Source: Ferdinandcohnia sp036965045 (lineage in GTDB: Bacteria; Bacillota; Bacilli; Bacillales; Bacillaceae_L). From it: a stretch of DNA of 64,000 nt. The number at the start of each line of letters is the position of its first letter. The stretch's first letter is position 1. Below the pieces are notes generated by a model. That model saw only the letters and a program-made list of their open reading frames with translations, ran no database searches and was not told where the DNA came from. Location of the stretch: NCBI RefSeq assembly GCF_036965045.1, contig NZ_JBALOV010000005.1, positions 119,704 to 183,703 on the forward strand. Reading direction: 5' to 3'. Made by a program: the position numbers and the translations under genes. This document shows positions 9,309 through 17,817 of the stretch, in pieces.

Positions 9309-10886
9309 TTACTTTGGAATGGTAACTGGCAATTTTCCTGTTACCTTTTCTAATCCATAAATTGCTTTTGCTGCCATTTTCAAAGCTGGGTATGGGAATT
9401 CATAGGTGCATATATAGGCTTGAACATCAGGTAAAAACGCGAGATCATACGGACTTCTTGTCGCAACGACAATTACTGGCACGCCCGTGTTACCCAAGGC
9501 TTCGACTAGCTTTGTTTGAGCATCCCCTTTTTGAACAGTCAGGGTACCAACGATAACCGCATCAAAATGTTGGGCTTTTGCAGCTACTTCCTGTATTTCT
9601 TCAGTTGTTGCAGGGTTTGATAGTTCCACAACTTCAGCAGTTTCATCAATCTCTTTGATCGTTTCACCAATATACATTGAAGAATAGCGTTTATCCTCAA
9701 CCTGCATCGTATATTTATTTTCAGAGTAAACGACTAGAACACGCTTACCCTTCAATGGCAAAATCCCATTATTTTTTACAAGTGTAATACCTTGTTTATA
9801 GATGTCATTCGCAAGCTGTTGGTGCTCCTTCCCGCCAACAAATGACGGTACCTCACTTGAGCCAATCTCATCCCAGCTGCAATACTTTTCTTTTAATCTT
9901 GTAACTCTTGCAACTGCCGCATGAATTTGTTCTTCGTCGATTTCCCCGGATTCCACGGCCGCTACAATGGCATCAATCGTTTCCTTTTGAAGAGGATGAA
10001 GATGGGATACCATAATCAGGTCAACACCTGCTTTAATAGCTTCCACTCCACCTTTTGCCGTACCGATTGTATTGGCAATTGCATTCATTTCCATACAATC
10101 CGTTGTCACCACCCCATCAAATCCAAGCTGTTCTCGGAGGAGACCCGTGATTACTTTTCGGGATAATGTTGCAGGGACACCAGGAGTATCTTCAATCGCT
10201 GGAAAATAAACATGTGCTGACATAATCGTATCTGCGCCAGCCTTTATACTGTCAATAAACGGCCTTAATTCAATTTGTTCCAATCGATTGATGTTATGTG
10301 AAATGACCGGTAAGTCTAGATGGGAATCGACATTTGTATCACCATGACCTGGAAAATGCTTTAAGGTTGTGATGATACCAGCCTCCTGCATCCCTTTCAT
10401 TGCCATTCTTCCAAACTCGGAAACCTTATCTGCTGATTCACCAAAGGATCTTACACCGATGACTGGATTTGCAGGATTATTGTTGACATCCATGACAGGT
10501 GCTAAATTCCAATTAATTCCGAGTGCCTTTAGCTCTTTTCCTGTCGCTACACCAACTTGATAGGCATGTTCTGGCTCACCCGTAGCTCCTAAAAGCATTG
10601 CCCCTGGAAAGATGGTTGTGCCTTCTCCTAATCTACGAACAACCCCGTTTTCTTGATCAATACAGATTAAGAGTGGGTGCTCATGTCCGGCATCCTTCGC
10701 CACCTGCTGAAGTTCATTTGTGAGCGAAAGAATCTCCTGAGGTGTTCCAATATTTCGTGCGAAGAGAATGATTCCACCGACATGATGCTCGCAAATGAGT
10801 TCCTTTATTTCATCAGAGGCTTTTATTCCTTTAAAACCAACAACCATCAATTGGCCGACTTTTTTTCGCAAATCCGTATTCTTCAT
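9309..10886 (-). CDS. nagZ: beta-N-acetylglucosaminidase NagZ (GH3), cytoplasmic form
   Basis: This enzyme removes GlcNAc from GlcNAc-MurNAc or muropeptides. The GH3 signature KHFPGHGDTNVDSH lies at residues 176-189 and holds the Asp-His general acid/base pair of NagZ. The sugar-binding IDQENG is at 76-81 and the nucleophile is probably D263 in TTDCMEM. At 525 aa it has a C-terminal second domain but is shorter than secreted B. subtilis NagZ and has no signal peptide (MKNTDLRKKVGQLM). It should therefore act inside the cell, after import. It sits between the PIG-L gene and anmK. Confidence 0.93.
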   Translation of the reverse strand: MKNTDLRKKVGQLMVVGFKGIKASDEIKELICEHHVGGIILFARNIGTPQEILSLTNELQQVAKDAGHEHPLLICIDQENGVVRRLGEGTTIFPGAMLLGATGEPEHAYQVGVATGKELKALGINWNLAPVMDVNNNPANPVIGVRSFGESADKVSEFGRMAMKGMQEAGIITTLKHFPGHGDTNVDSHLDLPVISHNINRLEQIELRPFIDSIKAGADTIMSAHVYFPAIEDTPGVPATLSRKVITGLLREQLGFDGVVTTDCMEMNAIANTIGTAKGGVEAIKAGVDLIMVSHLHPLQKETIDAIVAAVESGEIDEEQIHAAVARVTRLKEKYCSWDEIGSSEVPSFVGGKEHQQLANDIYKQGITLVKNNGILPLKGKRVLVVYSENKYTMQVEDKRYSSMYIGETIKEIDETAEVVELSNPATTEEIQEVAAKAQHFDAVIVGTLTVQKGDAQTKLVEALGNTGVPVIVVATRSPYDLAFLPDVQAYICTYEFPYPALKMAAKAIYGLEKVTGKLPVTIPK

Positions 10887-10904
10887 GAAAGGTTCACCTC
10901 CAGA

Positions 10905-11621
10905 CTATAATTCGAAGCCAGGTATACTTGGTCCTTTTCGAACATTCGCGCCTACCGGGAACTTAAGGGTTTGCGCGTATGCTGTACGGTTCAAACAACC
11001 TCTCAATGTTCCAAGTGCCTTATAATAGTCGTAATACCTGAAATCGGTAGAATTCATAATAAACCAGTATTGTGATAACGCCTCTAGATAGGTTTCAAAT
11101 TCATCGGTTACATCTACATAAATATCCGGAACATATCCTTCCATGTCCTCCCAGTTCTCACTATGAAGCATTCTTCTTAAAGAGTGAGGTGGAAGCCCTT
11201 CCATTTCAAAGCCCGGTAATGCCGCCTTTAACCACGCGGCTTGAACAAGTCGTGGACAAAGGGCATGATCAGGATGCATACTATTTTCCCAATGCGTAAT
11301 AACAAGTGTTGGTTTTAGCCTTCTAAAAATGGTTGCAAGCTCGGTTACTGTTTTCTCATCTTTCTTTAACTCCGCATCCTTATGGGTAAGAGTGATGCTT
11401 TTTGCACCCAATATTTCAGCTGCTTTTTCTGCTTCCTTTATTTTTTGAATACGATATTCCTCTACACTTAGATGGGGTGGTGTACCTTTTTCACCTGCTG
11501 TTAGGTGAAGGAAGGTAACCTCATGTCCTGCTTTTGCATATTTATGGGCGATTGCTCCTGCTTGTATTTCCCCGTCTCCACAGTGAGCCCCAACAATCAT
11601 CAAATGAATTTTTTCAGACAT
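10905..11621 (-). CDS. PIG-L/LmbE-family deacetylase with variant metal motif
   Basis: A 238-aa protein of the zinc-dependent N-deacetylase fold that includes MshB and BshB. The usual AHPDDE motif is replaced by AHCGDGE at residues 12-18, while the second metal/catalytic motif HPDH is intact at 116-119. A G-D-x-E variant occurs in a subgroup of the family, so it may still be active. It lies 5 bases upstream of the amidase-like gene's stop and 18 bases from nagZ. A role in removing acetyl from GlcNAc or MurNAc during salvage is possible but unproven. Confidence 0.8.
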   Translation of the reverse strand: MSEKIHLMIVGAHCGDGEIQAGAIAHKYAKAGHEVTFLHLTAGEKGTPPHLSVEEYRIQKIKEAEKAAEILGAKSITLTHKDAELKKDEKTVTELATIFRRLKPTLVITHWENSMHPDHALCPRLVQAAWLKAALPGFEMEGLPPHSLRRMLHSENWEDMEGYVPDIYVDVTDEFETYLEALSQYWFIMNSTDFRYYDYYKALGTLRGCLNRTAYAQTLKFPVGANVRKGPSIPGFEL

Positions 11622-11625
11622 CTTT

Positions 11626-12687
11626 TTACCCCCTCTCCATCTGTGCTTTAATCAAGTTATGTAACCTTGGTCTTAACCTAAGAATTGGATCCTTCCTTCC
11701 AAAATGAACACGATTCGTAAGTAGGATGACATGTAACTGAAAACTCGGGTCAAACCAGATGCTTGTTCCCGTGAACCCCGTATGACCATAAGAGGAATGA
11801 GAAAATAAGTCACCACAGCTCGAGAGCGTTGGGCTTTTTAAAACCCAGCCTAAGCCCCTATACTCACTGCTAAAAGCGGTATAATTTTGCCTTGTTAAGC
11901 GTATGGACTGCCCTGACAGAATACGTCTTCCTTTAAAAACCCCATTATTTTCAATCATAGAGGCATAGTTTGCGAGATCGAATATGGTTGAAAACAACCC
12001 AGCATGACCACTTACACCACCCATACTTTCCGTATTGTCATCATGCACAATCCCATGCTTATAATCCTGTAAAGCGTTACTATATTCAGTTGCCGCAAAT
12101 CTTTCTCGTTCATATTTTGGTAGAAAACTAGTTTCATTCATTTGTAGTTTGTCAAATAACTCTCGTTTTAAAAAGGTCTGAAAGTCCTCTTCTGTTACTT
12201 TTTCGATTATTTTATAGAGAAGAATGAAGCCGAGGTCACTATAGATGACCCTCTCGCTAGTTCCCACGACTAATTTTTCATTAAAAATTCGTTCCATAAT
12301 CTCGTCGGTATTTAATGACTCTTTAAAATACTCCCGATGTGCTGGTAATCCAGATGAATGGGTAAGTAAATCTTTAATCGTAATCGATGTTTTATCGTGT
12401 TTTGCAAAATCTGGTAAAAAATGAGAAACCTTATCATCAAGGTGGAGCTTCCCCGCCTCAACTAACAATAAAATAGAGGGCAGGGTGACAACGACCTTTG
12501 TTAGGGAAGCGAGGTCAAAAATAGTGTTTAACTTCATTAGTTCCTTTTTTGGATACACAACTCTATTTCCAATCGCCTCTTGAAGAATGACTTCCTGTTG
12601 ATGTGAAATGTGAATGACAGCACCCGGAATGTGATGCTGGTCAATTTCCTGCTGAAGGAAAGCTAACACCTTATCCCTCATCCACAT
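11626..12687 (-). CDS. AmiE-like serine hydrolase (class C beta-lactamase fold)
   Basis: A penicillin-binding-protein/beta-lactamase-fold hydrolase with SxxK (SLTK, about residues 61-64), a YSD second motif near 149 and HTGFTG near 298. In B. subtilis the homologous slot in the murein recovery operon is AmiE, a MurNAc-L-Ala amidase of this fold that strips the peptide. The start is ATG 12687 (or GTG 12690), overlapping the murQ stop, with GAAGGGAAG as ribosome site. There is no signal peptide, so peptide removal is predicted to be cytoplasmic. Assignment as AmiE is by fold plus operon position. Confidence 0.75.
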   Translation of the reverse strand: MWMRDKVLAFLQQEIDQHHIPGAVIHISHQQEVILQEAIGNRVVYPKKELMKLNTIFDLASLTKVVVTLPSILLLVEAGKLHLDDKVSHFLPDFAKHDKTSITIKDLLTHSSGLPAHREYFKESLNTDEIMERIFNEKLVVGTSERVIYSDLGFILLYKIIEKVTEEDFQTFLKRELFDKLQMNETSFLPKYERERFAATEYSNALQDYKHGIVHDDNTESMGGVSGHAGLFSTIFDLANYASMIENNGVFKGRRILSGQSIRLTRQNYTAFSSEYRGLGWVLKSPTLSSCGDLFSHSSYGHTGFTGTSIWFDPSFQLHVILLTNRVHFGRKDPILRLRPRLHNLIKAQMERG

Positions 12688-13610
12688 CACTTCCCTTCAT
12701 TTGCTAACTGTATTGCCTTCCTCGTAAATCCATTTGCTTGGTCAATCACTTCAATCGCCTTTTCCATCGAAACACCTGCTAAAACCATTACGATAGCTGG
12801 CTTTACTTTTTGATTGGTTTGATTGAGTATGGATTCAGCCTCCTGATACGTAACCCCTGTCACATCCATAACGATTCTTCTGGCCCGTTCAATAAGCTTC
12901 AAATTGCTTGCATGGAGGTCGACCATTAAGTTTCCATAGACCTTACCAAGCTTAATCATCGCTGTTGTTGATAGCATATTTAAAATCATTTTTTGTGCTG
13001 TTGCAGATTTTAACCGCGTTGAGCCTGAGAGAATTTCGGGTCCAACAATCACTTCAATGCTATGGTGTGCATACTTGCTGATTTCCGCATTCTGATTACA
13101 GGCTAAGGAAACAGTAATAGCGCCAAGGCTCTGGGCATACTGCAAGGCTCCGATGACATAAGGTGTGCGCCCGCTTGCTGCAATACCTACTAAAATATCA
13201 TTTTTCGTAAAGCCTCTTTTTTCTAAATCCCTCGCGCCACCTTCTTGGTCATCCTCTGCTCCTTCGACGGCTGTAAACATCGCTGACTCGCCACCTGCCA
13301 TTATCGCCTGAACCATTTCCGGAGGTGTACAGAATGTCGGCGGGCATTCCGCTGCATCTAATACGCCAAGTCGTCCACTTGTTCCTGCTCCAATATAAAA
13401 TAGCCGTCCATTTTGTTTTAATGTTGCATAGATGGCTTCAATCGCCTTGTCAATTTGAGGAAGAACCATCCTAACAGCCTTTGATACAGTTTCGTCCTCC
13501 TCATTCATTAGCTCAATAATTTGAGATGTTGTAAGTTGGTCGATATTTAAAGACCTTTGGTTTCGTTGCTCAGTTGTTAACGTTGTAATATTAACCTTCA
13601 AGTTCGCCAC
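12687..13610 (-). CDS. murQ: N-acetylmuramic acid 6-phosphate etherase
   Basis: MurQ splits D-lactate from MurNAc-6-phosphate to give GlcNAc-6-phosphate. The 307-aa length, the SIS domain and the family signature GAGTSGRLGVLDAAECPPTF (residues 74-93, with a conserved catalytic Glu) are all present, as is the C-terminal helical NAG/MurQ domain. It is translationally coupled to the next gene by overlapping stop and start. nagA and nagB, needed for the following steps, are not in the window. Confidence 0.96.
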   Translation of the reverse strand: MANLKVNITTLTTEQRNQRSLNIDQLTTSQIIELMNEEDETVSKAVRMVLPQIDKAIEAIYATLKQNGRLFYIGAGTSGRLGVLDAAECPPTFCTPPEMVQAIMAGGESAMFTAVEGAEDDQEGGARDLEKRGFTKNDILVGIAASGRTPYVIGALQYAQSLGAITVSLACNQNAEISKYAHHSIEVIVGPEILSGSTRLKSATAQKMILNMLSTTAMIKLGKVYGNLMVDLHASNLKLIERARRIVMDVTGVTYQEAESILNQTNQKVKPAIVMVLAGVSMEKAIEVIDQANGFTRKAIQLANEGK

Positions 13611-13654
13611 GCCTTTCCAACCTGTCTGGTTTCTTTTTCTTTCTTTAGAAAGGA

Positions 13655-14602
13655 CTAAATATGTTTACTATATTGCTTATATTGTTTCCAAACCTTGAAA
13701 TCTATCTTTTTATAAAAATTGATTAATCCTGTCCAATCAATAATGATATTGTTTAGTTGCCTTTCTCTTAAAAAAGAGATACCCGCCTTGACAATTGCTA
13801 GTCCATAACCTTTATTTCTTTCCTCTTTATCAATTCCAAGCGGTCCAACACCGCCCACGCCTTCGTCAAACAATGGTGCCCAATATACATTTGGTCCAAT
13901 AATGGGTGACTTTGAATCATTGATTCGGCAGAACCCGATAATCTTATTTTCTTTGCGAAATACAACAAATTCCCTTCCAGTCCCACCATTTTTAAAATAT
14001 TGTTTTGCTTCATATTCCCATCTACCAGGAAAACATCGATGCAGGAAAGAGATTAGCTCATCTTTATTTTCAATTAGGGAAACCTCAATATCCTTAGGTT
14101 TTTGAAAATCAAATTTTTCATCCGGTGTAAAGGTCCTCATCATGTCTGATGCAATCCCAGATGCTTGGTAGCCTCTTTTTTCAAACCACTCTCTTGTATG
14201 TTCATATTGAAGAGGAACTCCGGGAAAATAATGAGCTGGGTCACGACCGAGAAAGATCGTCTTACAGCCCTGTTGTTCCAACGCTTTTTCTGCACTCTCC
14301 AATAAAACGCTTCCAATTCTACTTTTACGAAACTGCGAATCAACAAGTAAAGCCTGAATCCACCCGACTTCATGATTAAGTAGCAATTCCGTTTTATCTT
14401 GAACGTATTTTGTTAACACGAAACCGATAACTTGCTCCTGATCATTGATAGCAAGATACGAACCAGACGAAAGTACATTAGGGTCATCAATGCTATTTTG
14501 CTTAAAAAGAGCGTCTCTCATTGGAAAATCAACACTTAGTTCTCGATTCCATAGCTTTACGATTCCTGATATCCATTGCTCATCTAACTGTAAAATTTTC
14601 AT
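13655..14602 (-). CDS. second tandem GNAT acetyltransferase, GlmA-like
   Basis: About 315 aa with two GNAT domains and acetyl-CoA loops QFRKSRIGSVLLE (first half) and DKEERNKGYGLAIV (second half). It is a divergent paralogue of the GNAT protein at 2559-3515, so the cluster is bracketed by two such genes. The ATG at 14602 follows GGGGGAACC; a GTG lies one codon earlier. By analogy with clostridial GlmA it may N-acetylate glucosamine or glucosaminides released from de-N-acetylated peptidoglycan. The candidate operator at 14667-14683 lies just upstream. Confidence 0.7.
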   Translation of the reverse strand: MKILQLDEQWISGIVKLWNRELSVDFPMRDALFKQNSIDDPNVLSSGSYLAINDQEQVIGFVLTKYVQDKTELLLNHEVGWIQALLVDSQFRKSRIGSVLLESAEKALEQQGCKTIFLGRDPAHYFPGVPLQYEHTREWFEKRGYQASGIASDMMRTFTPDEKFDFQKPKDIEVSLIENKDELISFLHRCFPGRWEYEAKQYFKNGGTGREFVVFRKENKIIGFCRINDSKSPIIGPNVYWAPLFDEGVGGVGPLGIDKEERNKGYGLAIVKAGISFLRERQLNNIIIDWTGLINFYKKIDFKVWKQYKQYSKHI

Positions 14603-14666
14603 CACGGTTCCCCCGCTAGTCGTTACAACTTATTTTTAAACTAATCATAGCAAATTTTTGTAAATT

Positions 14667-14683
14667 TTGAAATAATAATTCAA
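14667..14683. promoter_or_regulatory. candidate MurR operator, site C
   Basis: The near-palindrome TTGAAATAATAATTCAA matches the perfect palindrome at 36716-36732 in 15 of 17 positions. It lies about 65 bases upstream of the GNAT-murQ segment, between it and the kinase gene. Assignment to the MurR-like regulator is inference. Confidence 0.45.
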
Positions 14684-14696
14684 AATAAATATGAAA

Positions 14697-15671
14697 TTAT
14701 TGTACTATTATTTTGTTTATGTTGTTTGTAAAGCTTTGACTTAGCTTACTTCCCGTATGAATAACTCCTGCAGCAACAGCCCCGCCAACAGGCTCTATAT
14801 GAGGTGTGACGAGTTTAAGCGGTAGAGAAATTTGTTGTAAAAGGGTATCAATAATTGGAATATACAGATCGCTTCGTGTAAAAAGACCGCCTACAAGCAC
14901 CACTGGTATTTCCTTTTCATTGAACGGAAAAAGCTGATTGTACAAGTGATGAATGGAGCACGCAATCTTGCTTCCGGATTCTTGGATGAGTTCCTTAGCC
15001 ACTTTATCGCCTTGATCAACAGCCTCTGTCACATACCTACTTAAAGGCGCAATGACTTCACGTGGATGTTTAGCGTTATAGACAATGGAAATTAAATCAG
15101 ATGGATCAGTGATTTGGAAATGCTGGACGATTTTTTCCGTTAGTGCTGTTTTAGGGCCCCTGTGGTCATATGCCTTAAATATAGCGTGTAATGCTTCCCT
15201 ACCCAGTTCATAGCTACTACCTTCATCATCAATCAAATAGCCCCAACCACCGACACGCTTTCGCTCACCTTTCTCATTAACACCAAAGGTAATTGAACCG
15301 GTGCCACAAATTTGGACAATTCCCGGTGCCCCAAGGGTTCCAGAATACAATGCATTGACCCCGTCATTGTCGACTATTATGGCAGCCTTTGAAGGGCCGA
15401 GCTCACCTAGAATTTCTTCCGCGATTTTCTTTGCCTCTGGCCGGTCAACACCCGCAATCCCAGCAAAGATTGTATGAAGATTATTAAACGCTTCTTTACT
15501 CTGATTTTTTAAAGACAAAAACAAGGACTCAAATTCTTTTTCAATGCTTTGCATGTCGGCCCCATTTTGATTGGTTGCCCCAACCTGTGCCACTGCATAC
15601 ACATTGCCATTTTCATCAGCAATCATCCCTTTTGTCTTCGTTCCTCCACCATCAATTCCTAAAACATACAT
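14697..15671 (-). CDS. BadF/BadG-family N-acetylmuramate/N-acetylglucosamine kinase (MurK-like)
   Basis: An ASKHA-fold kinase of 324 aa with phosphate loop GIDGGGTKTKGMIAD at the N-terminus, GTGSITFG and a GGWGYLIDDEGSSYELG segment typical of the BadF/BcrA GlcNAc-kinase group. Clostridium acetobutylicum MurK of this family phosphorylates both MurNAc and GlcNAc at O-6. The role fits here because an ABC importer delivers unphosphorylated sugars. The ATG at 15671 follows GGGGGCTAG; an in-frame TTG five codons upstream is unlikely. It is first in the salvage operon, behind a promoter overlapped by a palindrome. Confidence 0.82.
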   Translation of the reverse strand: MYVLGIDGGGTKTKGMIADENGNVYAVAQVGATNQNGADMQSIEKEFESLFLSLKNQSKEAFNNLHTIFAGIAGVDRPEAKKIAEEILGELGPSKAAIIVDNDGVNALYSGTLGAPGIVQICGTGSITFGVNEKGERKRVGGWGYLIDDEGSSYELGREALHAIFKAYDHRGPKTALTEKIVQHFQITDPSDLISIVYNAKHPREVIAPLSRYVTEAVDQGDKVAKELIQESGSKIACSIHHLYNQLFPFNEKEIPVVLVGGLFTRSDLYIPIIDTLLQQISLPLKLVTPHIEPVGGAVAAGVIHTGSKLSQSFTNNINKIIVQ

Positions 15672-15708
15672 TTTTCTAGCCCCCAATTTTGAATTGGTTG
15701 TTAATTTT

Positions 15709-15736
15709 ATTATACGGAAAGGAAATTAAATTTCAA
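15709..15736 (-). promoter_or_regulatory. promoter of the salvage operon with overlapping operator
   Basis: On the minus strand TTGAAA (15731-15736) and TATAAT (15709-15714) are separated by 16 bases, a good SigA-type promoter about 40 bases before the kinase start. The palindrome GAAAT-TAA-ATTTC at 15722-15734 covers the spacer and the -35, the position expected for a repressor. Confidence 0.65.
15722..15734. promoter_or_regulatory. candidate MurR operator, site D
   Basis: A perfect GAAAT-N3-ATTTC inverted repeat overlaps the kinase promoter. The same core occurs at 36718-36730 and, with one mismatch each, at 14669-14681 and 17734-17746. Confidence 0.5.
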
Positions 15737-15771
15737 TATATTTCACAAATTATTAAAATAATATTTTACAC

Positions 15772-15808
15772 CCAAAAAAACTGCCGTCCACTTTCGGAAC
15801 AGCAGTTT
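15772..15808 (-). terminator. terminator of the first SpoIID/LytB gene
   Basis: The minus strand forms an AAACTGC/GCAGTTT stem with further inner pairing, followed by seven or more U. It lies 10 bases downstream of the stop codon. Confidence 0.8.
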
Positions 15809-15817
15809 CGGATATTT

Positions 15818-17590
15818 TTATTCTTTACTCAAAACAGAAATACTCTCTAACGACATATTTGGATAATAGGAAGTTAAGATTCTATCAAACCCATACTCTA
15901 ATGTTGTGCCAAGATAATAGGCTCCGTATTGACTCATACCGACACCATGGCCATTTCCGCCTCCGTAGAAGGTAATGCCATTCTCCTCGTCAAACTCAAA
16001 ACCAAAGAAAGCTGATGGTAGGATGGTGTAGTTTTCCAGTATACCTGTGTAGTCTGTGCTTCCTGCAGTCGCACGATGGAGCACAACTGTTTCTCCTTTT
16101 GTAAATGCATTAGATGGTCTGATTGTAAAACGAATATTGTATTCTTTTATAATTTTGTACGTCCCTGTTGTCCCTTCGATGACGAGTTCCATAATGTTTC
16201 CGCCGTCACCACGCTTTGCAACGTACATATCATCGAGTTCCCCAATACCTTCTGCAGGGATTGGCTGGCTTACAAACTCCCCAGATTCATTTTGAGTTAA
16301 CACAAATTTAGGGTCAGCAGCTTGTCTACTTATAATGTTTGCATTGATTGTATTCTCCAGCTCTTCTTTAGATAGCCTTACCTTCCATCTAAACCATGGA
16401 GAATTTCCATCGTAGCCTGTATGGGACAATGTTTTATAGAATGCGAGAATTTCTTCCTCGCTTTGTGTATCAATTTCTAGCATTTTACTTGGGTCATTTG
16501 GATCAAATGTATGACTTTGTGCGATTAGGTACGGTAAAACCTTGCTTGGAAACGTCCCGTCCGCTTCGGCCCAAACCTGATGCTTAGAAGCACCGTATCC
16601 TCCTGAAGTTGAATAATAGCGTGCATCTACTAAACTACCATCTTCACCTAACATAATAACTCCCGCTGTCTCATTTACAGCTTGTGTTGTTGCGGCGTTC
16701 TCAGGAGTATTGTTATAAACCTGACTCATCACACTATCTAATACAAAGAATCCATCTTTAGCAAAACGATCACTTAAGTAGTCGCCTATTGCATAGGTTC
16801 TAGCTGCTACCGCCTGAGCTTTTAGTGCATTTAAGCCAAAGTAGGCAGGCATTTCGCTTGGAACCACTTGATAGAGATACTGCTCAAAATCAACTTCATT
16901 AATTAAATTTAATTTGTCTCCAGTTGGTGATGTCGTTATTTCAAAGAACCCACGATATGAAGGGTCCCCACTCGCTCTTGTAATATTTTCAACTTTAATT
17001 TTGCTATCCTTGTCAGTATTAGCATAAAGCCTATTTTGTGTTGTATATAAAACCTCACCTGAAGCATTGGTTACCATGATTTCATTTTCAGAAGGTGTGA
17101 ATGTGACTTTCTCATTTGCTGGAATTGAGAATGTTTCCTCTGCAATTTTATCAACGATTTCAAGACCCGCTTGAGAGCTTAGCACAATCGTATCATGATC
17201 AACAGATGCGAAGTTTGTTGTCATGATCCCGACCCTCATTGTTTCAATCGGAGTAGGTCCATCGATATCAATTTTTGTAATTTCATTTTTATGATTCACT
17301 CGAATGGTTACATTTTCAGCACCGACTCTTACATCGGCAAGAGATTTTTGGTACACTCGATTTTCCCCAGTTAGGGTAACATCAACATTTTTTGCAAGCT
17401 TTTTAGTGCCTTGAATTTCAAGTTCTAACGTTCCATTGTCTATATCCTTCGCCATAATTTTTTCTGTGTATTCTTTCCATGACCTGTTATCCTCGGCTGC
17501 TGAAACTTGTCCAACTTGAGAAAAAAGACCTGAAACTAGAACAATCATTACCAAAGCACTTACAAAACTGCGTCCCCATCTTTTCGGCAA
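15818..17590 (-). CDS. secreted SpoIID/LytB-domain protein (putative lytic transglycosylase)
   Basis: A 590-aa protein with an N-terminal signal peptide (hydrophobic residues 9-29, cleavage near VSAAED), a long beta-rich N-terminal region and a SpoIID/LytB domain from about residue 210. The core motif PSEMPAYFGLNALKAQAVA contains E246, aligned with the catalytic Glu of SpoIID, a lytic transglycosylase that cuts denuded glycan strands and leaves anhydro-MurNAc. The C-terminal GHGVGMSQYGA motif is also conserved. It is larger than SpoIID (about 340 aa) and nearer LytB in size. A palindrome of the cluster type lies about 140 bases upstream. Confidence 0.85.
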   Translation of the reverse strand: MPKRWGRSFVSALVMIVLVSGLFSQVGQVSAAEDNRSWKEYTEKIMAKDIDNGTLELEIQGTKKLAKNVDVTLTGENRVYQKSLADVRVGAENVTIRVNHKNEITKIDIDGPTPIETMRVGIMTTNFASVDHDTIVLSSQAGLEIVDKIAEETFSIPANEKVTFTPSENEIMVTNASGEVLYTTQNRLYANTDKDSKIKVENITRASGDPSYRGFFEITTSPTGDKLNLINEVDFEQYLYQVVPSEMPAYFGLNALKAQAVAARTYAIGDYLSDRFAKDGFFVLDSVMSQVYNNTPENAATTQAVNETAGVIMLGEDGSLVDARYYSTSGGYGASKHQVWAEADGTFPSKVLPYLIAQSHTFDPNDPSKMLEIDTQSEEEILAFYKTLSHTGYDGNSPWFRWKVRLSKEELENTINANIISRQAADPKFVLTQNESGEFVSQPIPAEGIGELDDMYVAKRGDGGNIMELVIEGTTGTYKIIKEYNIRFTIRPSNAFTKGETVVLHRATAGSTDYTGILENYTILPSAFFGFEFDEENGITFYGGGNGHGVGMSQYGAYYLGTTLEYGFDRILTSYYPNMSLESISVLSKE

Positions 17591-17731
17591 AATATTTCCC
17601 CCGCTTTTCCAGATTTTTTTATAACCAGTAGGTTTTCCTTCGCGTGCAATTGGAAAAACATTACTAGTTTTCCTTATACTCTTTATTTCTGTAAGCTTCT
17701 AAAATTAACCTTCGTACTTTATTACTATTTT

Positions 17732-17748
17732 TCAAAATATTATTTCAT
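17732..17748. promoter_or_regulatory. candidate MurR operator, site A
   Basis: TCAAAATATTATTTCAT has one perfect half-site (TATTTCA) and an imperfect left half relative to the 17-bp palindrome at 36716. It lies upstream of the first SpoIID/LytB gene. This is the weakest of the four sites. Confidence 0.3.
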
Positions 17749-17783
17749 ACTTTTGCATCATGGCTCACCTAAAAAAATGCAAC

Positions 17784-17809
17784 AAAAAAAGGCCACCTGG
17801 CCTTTTTTC
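17784..17809 (-). terminator. terminator of the histidine-rich protein gene, bidirectional
   Basis: AAAAAAAGGCCA-CC-TGGCCTTTTTT is a symmetric GC stem flanked by A and T runs, directly after the stop codon of the minus-strand gene. Confidence 0.85.
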
Positions 17810-17817
17810 TTATACTA

